From Aquitalea magnusonii (GTDB lineage: Bacteria; Pseudomonadota; Gammaproteobacteria; Burkholderiales; Chromobacteriaceae): DNA of 64,000 nucleotides. Positions 28,947-36,349 of the stretch are shown here, in pieces (the first letter of the stretch is position 1; every line of letters begins with the position of its first letter). The stretch covers positions 186,001 to 250,000 of the forward strand of contig NZ_AP018823.1 in NCBI RefSeq assembly GCF_002217795.2. Reading direction: 5' to 3'. The position numbers and the translations under genes were made by a program. The notes under the pieces are model-generated. The model was not told the origin of the DNA, made no database searches, and saw nothing but the letters and a program-made list of their open reading frames with translations.

Positions 28947-30173
28947 ATGGCACTCATCGTACAAAAGTACGGCGGTACCTCGATGGGCTCTCCGGAGCGC
29001 ATCAAGAACGTGGCCCGCCGTGTCGCCAAATGGAAAGCGCAGGGACATGATGTCGTGGTGGTGGTATCTGCCATGAGTGGCGAAACCAACCGACTGATTG
29101 CCCTTGCCAAAGAGATCCAGGCTTATCCGGACCCGCGCGAGCTGGACGTGATCATTTCCACCGGCGAGCAAGTCACCATCGGCCTGCTGGCCATGGCGCT
29201 CAAGGACATTGGCGTTGACGCCAAGAGCTACTGTGGCTGGCAGGTGCGTGTCACTACCGACGACGCCCACAACAAGGCGCGTATTCAATCCATCGACGAA
29301 GCCGCCATGCGGACAGACCTCGCTGCCGGTTCGGTAGTGGTGGTGGCCGGCTTCCAGGGTGTGGATGAAAACGGCAACATCACCACGCTGGGTCGTGGTG
29401 GTTCCGATACTTCCGCCGTGGCACTGGCTGCCGCACTGAAGGCGGATGAATGTCAGATCTACACCGACGTGGATGGTGTTTACACCACCGATCCGCGCGT
29501 GGTGCCTGATGCCCGTCGCCTGAAGACCATCACCTTCGAGGAGATGATCGAAATGGCGTCCTTGGGTTCCAAGGTATTGCAGATCCGTTCGGTAGAGTTC
29601 GCAGGGAAATACAAGGTACGTCTGCGTGTGTTGTCCAGCTTCGAGGATGAAGGGGAAGGCACGCTGATTACGTTCGAGGAAGATGAAAACATGGAAAAGG
29701 CCGTCGTTGCAGGCATCGCATTTGACCGTAATGAAGCACGCATCAATGTGAAAGGCGTGCCGGACAAGCCGGGCATCGCTTACCAGATTCTCGGTCCGAT
29801 TGCCGATGCCAACATCGAAGTCGACATGATCATCCAGAACGTGGGCGAGAACGGTACCACCGACTTCTCCTTCACTGTGCCGCGTGGCGAGTTCCACCGC
29901 ACCATGGAGATCCTGCGCGAAGTGCAGACCCACATCGGTGCTGCCAAGATTGATGCCGACGAAAAAGTCGCCAAGATCTCCATCGTTGGCGTAGGCATGC
30001 GTTCGCACTGTGGCGTGGCTTCCACCATGTTCCGTACCCTGGCCGAAGAGGGCATCAACATCCAGATGATCTCCACTTCCGAAATCAAGGTATCGGTTTT
30101 GGTGGACGAGAAATATCTGGAGCTGGGCGTACGCGTGCTGCACAAGGTATTCGGCCTGGATCAGCCGGCATAA
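28947..30173 (+). CDS. lysC: Aspartate kinase
   Basis: A 408-residue aspartokinase, first step of the lysine, threonine and methionine pathway and of diaminopimelate for peptidoglycan. N-terminal kinase motif KYGGTSMG (7-14) and the SGET and TDVDGVYTTDPR regions are present, followed by two ACT domains (from about 265) that bind the feedback amino acids; the motif STSEIKVSVLV lies in the second. Length matches the class of monofunctional enzymes found in Pseudomonas and betaproteobacteria (about 405-412), in which an internal start often makes a separate regulatory beta subunit. A plausible internal ATG lies near residue 248 (MEKAVVAGIAF). Confidence 0.95.
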   Translation: MALIVQKYGGTSMGSPERIKNVARRVAKWKAQGHDVVVVVSAMSGETNRLIALAKEIQAYPDPRELDVIISTGEQVTIGLLAMALKDIGVDAKSYCGWQVRVTTDDAHNKARIQSIDEAAMRTDLAAGSVVVVAGFQGVDENGNITTLGRGGSDTSAVALAAALKADECQIYTDVDGVYTTDPRVVPDARRLKTITFEEMIEMASLGSKVLQIRSVEFAGKYKVRLRVLSSFEDEGEGTLITFEEDENMEKAVVAGIAFDRNEARINVKGVPDKPGIAYQILGPIADANIEVDMIIQNVGENGTTDFSFTVPRGEFHRTMEILREVQTHIGAAKIDADEKVAKISIVGVGMRSHCGVASTMFRTLAEEGINIQMISTSEIKVSVLVDEKYLELGVRVLHKVFGLDQPA

Positions 30174-30189
30174 TTTTTGGTTCAAATGC

Positions 30190-30218
30190 TTGACAGAGGG
30201 CGCTGCCTTGCTTAATAT
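30190..30218 (+). promoter_or_regulatory. Strong sigma-70-type promoter of the tRNA operon
   Basis: A consensus -35 box TTGACA (30190-30195) is separated by exactly 17 bases from TAATAT (30213-30218). Transcription would start near 30225, about eight bases before the first tRNA. It lies just after the lysC stop. Confidence 0.82.
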
Positions 30219-30232
30219 GGCGCTCTCTGAAC

Positions 30233-30326
30233 GGAGAAATGGCCGAGTGGTCGAAGGCACTTCCCTGCTAAGGAAGCATACGGGCTTAAACCTGTATCGA
30301 GGGTTCGAATCCCTCTTTCTCCGCCA
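30233..30326 (+). tRNA. tRNA-Ser (anticodon GCT)
   Basis: A 94-nucleotide class II tRNA with acceptor stem GGAGAAA/TTTCTCC, a long variable arm, encoded CCA and anticodon GCT in the loop between CTTCC and GGAAG. First of three tRNAs. Confidence 0.96.
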
Positions 30327-30332
30327 GAATCT

Positions 30333-30409
30333 GCACCCGTAGCTCAGTTGGATAGAGTATTTGGCTACGAACCAAAGGGTCGGGCGTTCGAATCGCTCCG
30401 GGTGCACCA
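30333..30409 (+). tRNA. tRNA-Arg (anticodon ACG)
   Basis: A 77-nucleotide tRNA with acceptor stem GCACCCG/CGGGTGC and encoded CCA; the anticodon loop CTACGAA between TTTGG and CCAAA gives ACG, normally edited to ICG by TadA. Confidence 0.96.
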
Positions 30410-30411
30410 AA

Positions 30412-30486
30412 GTCCCTATAGTTTAGCGGTTAGAACACCGCCCTTTCACGGCGGTAGCCGGGGTTCGATTCCCCGTGGGGACGCCA
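30412..30486 (+). tRNA. tRNA-Glu (anticodon TTC)
   Basis: A 75-nucleotide tRNA with stem GTCCC(T)/(G)GGGAC, encoded CCA, and anticodon TTC in the loop CTTTCAC between CCGCC and GGCGG. Last gene of the operon. Confidence 0.96.
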
Positions 30487-30495
30487 GGATTCAAG

Positions 30496-30526
30496 AAAAA
30501 GCCCAGTCGCAAGACTGGGCTTTTTC
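30496..30526 (+). terminator. Terminator of the tRNA operon
   Basis: AAAAAGCCCAGTC pairs with GACTGGGCTTTTT around a short loop; a classic Rho-independent terminator ten bases after tRNA-Glu. Confidence 0.9.
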
Positions 30527-30572
30527 GTTTTTGTCCTCACGCTGTGTCACGCCATGATGCCTGCCGCTGCAG

Positions 30573-30598
30573 CAAGCAGGCCTTCCCCGGCCTGCTTG
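30573..30598. other. Strong GC hairpin between tRNA operon and DUF1615 gene
   Basis: CAAGCAGGCC and GGCCTGCTTG form a ten-base-pair stem around a six-base loop, downstream of the minus-strand lipoprotein gene. There is no T-run, so it may protect the mRNA 3' end rather than terminate on its own. Confidence 0.5.
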
Positions 30599-30619
30599 CC
30601 TCATCATTTCCATGCGTGG

Positions 30620-31834
30620 CTATTGCCTGGCCATGCAGCTTTGATAGCGGGCATTCACCTTGTCGGCAAACCATTGTGTGGTCAGCTTGCGGCTGATCTT
30701 GGGGCTGTGCAGGTCGATCTGCGGCATGCGTTCGCGTGCCAGCGGCTTGCCCGCTTTGCTGTCTGCCAGCGCAAATACTTTGCGATACAGCTCGGTTTGC
30801 GCCAGGGCGCTGCTTTTTTCCTGCTGCAAATCCCTTTCAATGGCGCTCTGGCTCATGTCCAGTCGGCTGCGCAAGCTCAGCAAGGCTTGGTAGGTGCTGC
30901 CCGTTGCCTGCTTGCCGGTATAACTGAGCAAATCACCATCCAGCGCCAGCTTGCGGCCCGTCAATTGACTGACGGCTGCTTGCAGGGCCGCATTGCGGCT
31001 GCTGTAACGTCCGGCATTGAAGTCGGCAAAGCGGTAGATCATGTCCTGATACGGTGCCGGGTATTGCAGCAGGATGGCGCTGCCGAAATAAATACCGCCA
31101 CGGCGGGTGAACACATCATTGCGGATGCTGTTGCCGCTTTGGTAAGGGTAGGGCCAGATTTTGACGTGCGCTTCGGCAAACTCCACGCTCACCTGCATCG
31201 GTCCACCGGTACGAATGGGGTTTTTCATATTCATCGGCAAGCCCAGCTTGCTGGCTTCGGCTGACATGTCCTCGAACAGCAGGTTCATTTCGCGCTCGGT
31301 ACGCAAGCTGTCGATACGTGCCTTGTAGCTCTTGCCGTTGGGCGAGGTTTTGAGCAGCGCGGCTTTGACCACGGGTAGCGGTACCAGGTATTTGTTGGCC
31401 CGCTCGCCAATCTTGCCCCAGACGATGTTCGGCAGATTGGGGACGGTCGGGTCGCCTTGCCAGCTGGATTCCTGTTCTATCACGGCAGCAACGGCGCAGA
31501 AGTTTTCCGCCCGATAGGGAATCTTCAGGGCGGTGAAGGCGGAAATGATGTCATTGCTCCAGCCCTGGCGGTCACTGATATGCGGTGGCAGCAGCCTGCC
31601 CAGCAAGGCGCGTCCCTGGCTCTCGTTCAAGGCTGGCTTGGCGGCAGGAATGGTTGGAGGGGGGGGGATGACACTGGGCGCAGGCACGACAGGAGGTGGT
31701 GGCGTCGGTGTGGGTAGCGGCGCGGGAGCCGGTACGGCTGGTATTGTAGGTTGGCTCGCTGATGGGGCGACGGGTTGGGTGCTACAGGCGGCAAGCATGG
31801 TCAGCAGCAGCAGCGGGTAAAAGGTTCGGGTCAT
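30620..31834 (-). CDS. DUF1615 lipoprotein
   Basis: A 404-residue predicted lipoprotein. The signal peptide ends with lipobox LAAC (C17). Residues about 20-70 are a Pro/Ala/Val-rich spacer (runs of PPPP), suited to crossing part of the periplasm or cell wall. The rest matches the DUF1615 family of proteobacteria: it contains CAVAAVIEQESSW, GGPMQVSVEFAE and FNAGRYSSRNAA, motifs reminiscent of lytic transglycosylases (catalytic E within ExESSW, later GxMQVS). I therefore infer a possible peptidoglycan lytic role, not proven. The start at 31834 gives the signal peptide; the frame remains open far upstream but that part is the shadow of ghrA. Confidence 0.8.
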   Translation of the reverse strand: MTRTFYPLLLLTMLAACSTQPVAPSASQPTIPAVPAPAPLPTPTPPPPVVPAPSVIPPPPTIPAAKPALNESQGRALLGRLLPPHISDRQGWSNDIISAFTALKIPYRAENFCAVAAVIEQESSWQGDPTVPNLPNIVWGKIGERANKYLVPLPVVKAALLKTSPNGKSYKARIDSLRTEREMNLLFEDMSAEASKLGLPMNMKNPIRTGGPMQVSVEFAEAHVKIWPYPYQSGNSIRNDVFTRRGGIYFGSAILLQYPAPYQDMIYRFADFNAGRYSSRNAALQAAVSQLTGRKLALDGDLLSYTGKQATGSTYQALLSLRSRLDMSQSAIERDLQQEKSSALAQTELYRKVFALADSKAGKPLARERMPQIDLHSPKISRKLTTQWFADKVNARYQSCMARQ

Positions 31835-32008
31835 GCGGGGCGAGTTCCATAAAGCCAAGCCGTGATCTTGGCCCAATGTGCCGGCCAGGGCAATCGCTGC
31901 ATGCCCTGGCGATGCTGCAGACCGCCGTGCATCCAGGAAAATCTGCTCTGAAGGGGGAGGATTATTTACAATGCATGAGCAGTATGCCGCCACTTTTGGG
32001 AGAGTCCG

Positions 32009-32932
32009 ATGATTTACCTCTATACGCCACAGGATATGGCTGCGTACCGGGACGCACTGCAGCAGGCATTGCCAGGCAGGGCCTTGGCCTGCTGGCCCGC
32101 GGCCGTGGATGCCAGCCAGGTGGCACATGCCGTGGTGTGGAATCCGCCAGCCGGTTTCTTCAAGGGCATGGTGAATCTGCAAGCAGTGTTTGTGCTGGGG
32201 GCGGGAGTAGACCGCATCTTGAAGCGTGATGATCTGGACCCGGCGGTGCCAGTGATCCGGCTGACCGATGCCGGCATGGCGCAGCAGATGCTGGAATATG
32301 TGCTGTACGGTGTTTTGCACGTACAGCGCTACATGGGTCAATACCGTCGTCAGCAGGCGCAACGCCAATGGCAGCCGGTGGCTGCCACCCCGGCCGCGCA
32401 GACCCGTATCGGCGTGCTGGGGCTGGGCGAGATTGGCGGTCGCGTGGCACAGGCACTGGCAGCCATGGGGTATGCGGTAGCCGGCTGGAGTCGCAGCGGC
32501 AGGCAGTTGCCGGGCGTGGAGGATTTTACCGGTGATGCCGGCTTGCCTGCTTTGCTGGCGCGTACCGATATTCTGGTGAATTTGCTGCCGGCCACGCCTG
32601 CCACACGTGGCCTGCTGGATGGCCGCATGCTGTCGCTGTTGCCGCGTGGTGCTGCCCTGATCAATGCCGGGCGAGGTGAGCAGCTGGATGAAGCAGCCTT
32701 GCTGGGGCTGCTGGACAGTGGCCAGCTGCGCTTTGCCATGCTGGATGTGTTTGAAGTGGAGCCGCTGGAGTCTGTGCATCCGCTATGGAGCCATCCTGCG
32801 GTGCTGGTCACACCGCATATTGCTGCCATGACATTAGTGACTACCGCCGTGGCGCAGATTGCCGCCAATCTGCAGTCCTTGCAGCAAGGCTTGCCGCCGC
32901 AGGGGCTGGTGCAGCGGGGGCGTGGTTATTGA
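32009..32932 (+). CDS. ghrA: Glyoxylate/hydroxypyruvate reductase A
   Basis: A 307-residue D-2-hydroxyacid dehydrogenase that reduces glyoxylate to glycolate and hydroxypyruvate to glycerate with NADPH. The nucleotide-binding motif GLGEIG (138-143) and the catalytic residues R222 (NAGRGEQ), E251 (FEVEP) and H270 (TPHIAAMT) are visible. The N-terminus MIYLYTPQD and the length match the GhrA subgroup rather than SerA or LdhA. It converges with the NlpD-like gene and overlaps its end by seven bases. No terminator is visible between them. Confidence 0.9.
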   Translation: MIYLYTPQDMAAYRDALQQALPGRALACWPAAVDASQVAHAVVWNPPAGFFKGMVNLQAVFVLGAGVDRILKRDDLDPAVPVIRLTDAGMAQQMLEYVLYGVLHVQRYMGQYRRQQAQRQWQPVAATPAAQTRIGVLGLGEIGGRVAQALAAMGYAVAGWSRSGRQLPGVEDFTGDAGLPALLARTDILVNLLPATPATRGLLDGRMLSLLPRGAALINAGRGEQLDEAALLGLLDSGQLRFAMLDVFEVEPLESVHPLWSHPAVLVTPHIAAMTLVTTAVAQIAANLQSLQQGLPPQGLVQRGRGY

Positions 32933-33600
32933 GCAGGCAGGGCGGATAGCGGATCGATGGCCTTGCCCTGGCGGCGCAGCTCGAAATGCAGCATGTCGCG
33001 GCTGCTGCCGGAATGGCCAAGAGTGGCAATCTGCTGGCCGGCCTGCACGGTTTGTCCTTCCTTTACCAGCAAGGTCTGGTTGTGGGCATACGCCGTCAGG
33101 TAATCATTGCCGTGCTTGATGATGAGCAGATTGCCATAGGCGCGTATGCCCTTGCCGGCATAGGCAACAGTGCCTCCGGCGGCGGCGCGTACCGGCTCGC
33201 CTTCCTTGCCCGCGATGTCGATGCCCTTGTTGTTGTTACCGTTGAACTTGCCAATCACCACGCCGCGGACTGGCCATTGCAGCGCGATGCTACTGGCGGC
33301 TGGGCGGGATGGGGTCGTGGGGGCCGGTTTGGCCGTTGGCCTGGGCTGGCTTGGGCCGCTGCTATTTTGCGGACTGATGCGCAGCAACTGGCCAGCATTG
33401 ATGCTGGAAGGGTCCTTGAGTTGGTTCCAATTCACCAGATTGCCCACACTCTGGCGATGCTTGACGGCAATGCGGTACAGCGTGTCACCAGGTTGAACCC
33501 GGTAAAAGCCTGCTGGCGCTGGCGGGTAGTCTGGCAGCGTGCTGCAGGCGGTCATCAGCATGATCAGCAGCAGGCTACAGCGGCGAAGAAGGGAGTACAT
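32926..33600 (-). CDS. NlpD-like lipoprotein with LysM and degenerate LytM domain
   Basis: A 224-residue predicted lipoprotein (lipobox ending at C19 in LMTACS) with one LysM peptidoglycan-binding domain (about 33-77) and a C-terminal M23/LytM domain (about 105-220). Two zinc-ligand positions appear altered: the first His is Asn (NNKGIDI), and the final HxH reads HFE. It is thus probably not a hydrolase but an activator of an AmiC-type amidase during cell separation, as NlpD is. In many genomes nlpD lies beside rpoS and pcm; here it does not, so it may be a paralogue such as YgeR/ActS. Confidence 0.87.
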   Translation of the reverse strand: MYSLLRRCSLLLIMLMTACSTLPDYPPAPAGFYRVQPGDTLYRIAVKHRQSVGNLVNWNQLKDPSSINAGQLLRISPQNSSGPSQPRPTAKPAPTTPSRPAASSIALQWPVRGVVIGKFNGNNNKGIDIAGKEGEPVRAAAGGTVAYAGKGIRAYGNLLIIKHGNDYLTAYAHNQTLLVKEGQTVQAGQQIATLGHSGSSRDMLHFELRRQGKAIDPLSALPAQ

Positions 33601-33705
33601 GCGGGCATTTTAGCATTTCATGTGCGGCAGGCCGAGTTGGCTGGTTTTCGTCCGGTTTGCCCACTAAGCTGAAAGGCCCGGATGCCGTTTGGCAAGGAGT
33701 GTGCA

Positions 33706-33951
33706 ATGGCTGAACAACCGTTTTCTCCGCAGAGTTTTCCCTATGCTGTTGAAGTGGAGGCTGGCAAGCGTTACTGGTGGTGTGCTTGTGGGCAAAGTGA
33801 AAAACAGCCGTTTTGCGATGGCAGCCATGCCGGCTCCTGTTTCAGTCCGGTCGAGTATGTGGCGGACAAGAGCGGCCTGGTATACTTCTGTGGCTGCAAG
33901 CTGAGCGAAGGCCAGCCCTTGTGCGATGGTTCGCACAGCCAGTTGTCCTGA
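33706..33951 (+). CDS. Double CDGSH iron-sulfur protein
   Basis: An 81-residue protein with two CDGSH-type 2Fe-2S motifs: CACGQSEKQPFCDGSH (about 26-41) and CGCKLSEGQPLCDGSH (about 62-77). Each binds one 2Fe-2S cluster by three Cys and one His. The start at 33706 (MAEQPFSPQ) has a consensus AAGGAG upstream; a start eight codons earlier lacks one. Bacterial tandem CDGSH proteins are cytoplasmic and of unknown role, perhaps redox or cluster transfer. It is followed by a strong terminator. Confidence 0.9.
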   Translation: MAEQPFSPQSFPYAVEVEAGKRYWWCACGQSEKQPFCDGSHAGSCFSPVEYVADKSGLVYFCGCKLSEGQPLCDGSHSQLS

Positions 33952-33971
33952 GTCCTTGAAGTGTCTGAATG

Positions 33972-34005
33972 ACAAAACCCCCGCCAGTGCGGGGGTTCTG
34001 TTTTG
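33972..34005. terminator. Terminator between CDGSH gene and ettA
   Basis: AACCCCCGC (33976-33984) pairs with GCGGGGGTT (33989-33997), with A-rich and T-rich flanks, suited to stop transcription from both convergent genes. Confidence 0.82.
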
Positions 34006-34016
34006 TGGCAGGCTGA

Positions 34017-35684
34017 TCAGCGGGTAATCGGCTTGTAGCGGATACGCTTGGGCTTGGCACCTTCTTCACCCAGACGTTTCTTCTTGTCGGCTTCGTATTC
34101 CTGATAATTGCCGTCGAAGAAGGTCCACTGCGATTCGCCTTCCGCCGCCAGGATGTGGGTGGCGATACGGTCGAGGAACCAGCGGTCGTGGGAAATCACG
34201 AACACGGTGCCGGCGAATTCCAGTAGCGCATCTTCCAGCGCACGCAAGGTTTCCACGTCAAGGTCGTTGGACGGTTCGTCCAGCAGCAATACGTTGCCGC
34301 CCTTGAGCAGGGTCTTGGCCAGATGCAGACGGCCACGCTCACCACCGGACAGCATGCCCACCTTCTTCTGCTGGTCGGCACCCTTGAAGTTGAAGCGGCC
34401 CAGATACGCACGGCTGGACATTTCAAAGCGGCCCACGGTCAGCAGGTCGGCACCGCCGGATACGTCGTCAAATACGGTCTTGTCGTCTTCCAGGCCTTCG
34501 CGGCTCTGTTCGACAAAGGCCATTTGCACGGTCTGGCCGATCTTCACCGTACCGCTGTCCGGCTGTTCCTTGCCGGCAATCATCTTGAACAGGGTGGATT
34601 TACCGGCACCGTTGGGGCCGATGATGCCGACAATGGCACCTGCCGGTACCTTGAACGACAGGTTGTCGATCAGCAGGCGGTCGCCAAAGCCTTTGGATAC
34701 GCCATCGAATTCGATCACTTCATTCCCCAGGCGCTCGGCCACCGGGATGAAGATTTCCTGGGTTTCGTTACGCTTCTGGGTTTCGTAGCTGGACAGTTCT
34801 TCAAAGCGGGCGATACGCGCCTTGGACTTGGCCTGACGGCCCTTGGGGTTCTGGCGTACCCATTCCAGTTCCTGCTTCATCGCCTTCATGCGGGCGCCTT
34901 CGCTCTTGGCTTCCTTCTCCAGGCGTTCTTCCTTCTGCTCCAGCCAGCTGGAATAGTTGCCTTTCCACGGAATGCCTTCGCCACGGTCCAGTTCCAGAAT
35001 CCATTCGGCGGCGTTGTCGAGGAAGTAGCGGTCGTGGGTAACGGCCACCACGGTGCCGGGGAAGCGCACCAGGAATTGTTCCAGCCACTCTACCGATTCG
35101 GCGTCCAGGTGGTTGGTGGGTTCGTCCAACAGCAGCATGTCCGGTTTGGATAGCAGCAGCTTGCACAGCGCTACACGGCGTTTTTCACCACCGGACAAGG
35201 GGCCGATCTTGGCATCCCACGGCGGCAGGCGCAGTGCGTCGGCGGCAATTTCCAGCTGGTGTTCCACATTGTCACCGGCACCGGCGGCAATGATGGCTTC
35301 CAGTTTGGCCTGTTCTTCGGCCAGAGCGTCGAAGTCGGCATCCGGATCGGCATAGGCGGCATAGACTTCTTCCAGCCGTTTTTGCGCACCCATCACGTCA
35401 CCCATGCCGCTTTCCACTTCTTCGCGCACGGTCTTTTCCGGGTCCAGCTGCGGCTCCTGCGGCAGATAGCCGATTTTCACGCCAGGCAGATGCTGTACTT
35501 CGCCGTCGTATTCCTTGTCCACATTGGCCATGATGCGCAGCACGGTGGATTTGCCCGAGCCGTTCAGGCCCAGCAGGCCGATCTTGGCACCGGGGAAAAA
35601 GGACAGGGAGATATCCTTGATGATCTGGCGCTTGGGCGGCACCACTTTGCTCACGCGGAGCATGGACATTACATATTGAGCCAT
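34017..35684 (-). CDS. ettA: Energy-dependent translational throttle protein EttA (ABC-F)
   Basis: A 555-residue soluble ABC-F ATPase that binds the ribosomal E site and gates entry into elongation according to ATP/ADP. Two ATPase domains are visible, each with a Walker A (GLNGSGKST near 38; GPNGAGKST in the second half) and a signature (LSGGEKRR, LSGGERGR). The linker with many charged residues (EQKEERLEKEAKSEGARMK and onward) is the P-site tRNA interaction motif. Length and sequence match EttA rather than Uup or YheS. A stand-alone gene. Confidence 0.95.
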   Translation of the reverse strand: MAQYVMSMLRVSKVVPPKRQIIKDISLSFFPGAKIGLLGLNGSGKSTVLRIMANVDKEYDGEVQHLPGVKIGYLPQEPQLDPEKTVREEVESGMGDVMGAQKRLEEVYAAYADPDADFDALAEEQAKLEAIIAAGAGDNVEHQLEIAADALRLPPWDAKIGPLSGGEKRRVALCKLLLSKPDMLLLDEPTNHLDAESVEWLEQFLVRFPGTVVAVTHDRYFLDNAAEWILELDRGEGIPWKGNYSSWLEQKEERLEKEAKSEGARMKAMKQELEWVRQNPKGRQAKSKARIARFEELSSYETQKRNETQEIFIPVAERLGNEVIEFDGVSKGFGDRLLIDNLSFKVPAGAIVGIIGPNGAGKSTLFKMIAGKEQPDSGTVKIGQTVQMAFVEQSREGLEDDKTVFDDVSGGADLLTVGRFEMSSRAYLGRFNFKGADQQKKVGMLSGGERGRLHLAKTLLKGGNVLLLDEPSNDLDVETLRALEDALLEFAGTVFVISHDRWFLDRIATHILAAEGESQWTFFDGNYQEYEADKKKRLGEEGAKPKRIRYKPITR

Positions 35685-35770
35685 GAGGGACCCTGCTGAA
35701 TAATCGTTGACCGCCAGATTCTACCAAAAGCAGGCCGGCTGCGCTGTGCTGCCGGTCTGCCAGCCGCGGA

Positions 35771-36280
35771 TTACCAGAACCAGGCAAACAAGGCGGTGGC
35801 CAGCATGGCAAAGGCACAGCCAAGCTTGGCAACGGTACCGATCAGGAAACCGGCCAGGGTGCCCAGCCCGACACGCCCGGCCTGCCAGGCATCACGCCGG
35901 GCCAGCAGCTCGCCGATGGCAGCTCCAAGCAGCGGCCCCAGAATGACACCGACCAATCCCAGCGGCAGGCCGGCAATACTGCCGATGAAGGCCCCCCACA
36001 GGGCTTGCTTGCTGGCTCCGGTCATCCTGGCACCCAGCAGGCCGGCGACAAAGTCGATAGCCAGTCCCGCAACAGTAAGCAAGGTCATCAGCAGCAGCGC
36101 GCTGCTGCCCAGATGCTGGAATTGATCGGCCCAGGCCAGTAGCAGAAAACCACCCAGCATCAGCGGCAGACCGGGCAGGGCGGGAAACAGGGTGCCGGCC
36201 ATGCCTAATACGATCAGCACGCCAGCGAGTACAAAGAACAGGATTTCCAAGATGCTTTCCTTTGCCAGTGACTGTTGCAT
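35771..36280 (-). CDS. DUF456 family membrane protein
   Basis: A roughly 169-residue hydrophobic protein with four to five membrane helices and glycine-rich turns (GTLFPALPGLPLMLGG, GLPLGLVGVILGPLLGA), typical of DUF456. Function is unknown. The ATG at 36280 has no good ribosome site; a TTG at 36250 (frame LEILFFVLAG) has AAGGAAAG at a good distance and may be the true start, which would give about 159 residues. It lies between ettA and ppk on the same strand but with gaps on both sides. Confidence 0.75.
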   Translation of the reverse strand: MQQSLAKESILEILFFVLAGVLIVLGMAGTLFPALPGLPLMLGGFLLLAWADQFQHLGSSALLLMTLLTVAGLAIDFVAGLLGARMTGASKQALWGAFIGSIAGLPLGLVGVILGPLLGAAIGELLARRDAWQAGRVGLGTLAGFLIGTVAKLGCAFAMLATALFAWFW

Positions 36281-36282
36281 AG

Positions 36283-36321
36283 GAAAACGGCCACCAGGTA
36301 GAAGTTCCACCTGATGGCCGT
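36283..36321 (-). terminator. Terminator of ppk
   Basis: A long, near-perfect inverted repeat (ACGGCCACCAGGT with ACCTGATGGCCGT, one mismatch) reads on the minus strand as a hairpin ending in four T, about 30 bases past the ppk stop. It also overlaps the region just upstream of the DUF456 gene. Confidence 0.65.
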
Positions 36322-36349
36322 GATGGCGTACGATGTGCTGGCGCAATCG

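Noticed and set aside
31835..32779. Apparent 300-residue N-terminal extension of the DUF1615 lipoprotein
   Set aside because: The extension is the antisense of ghrA; the true protein begins at 31834 with a lipoprotein signal.
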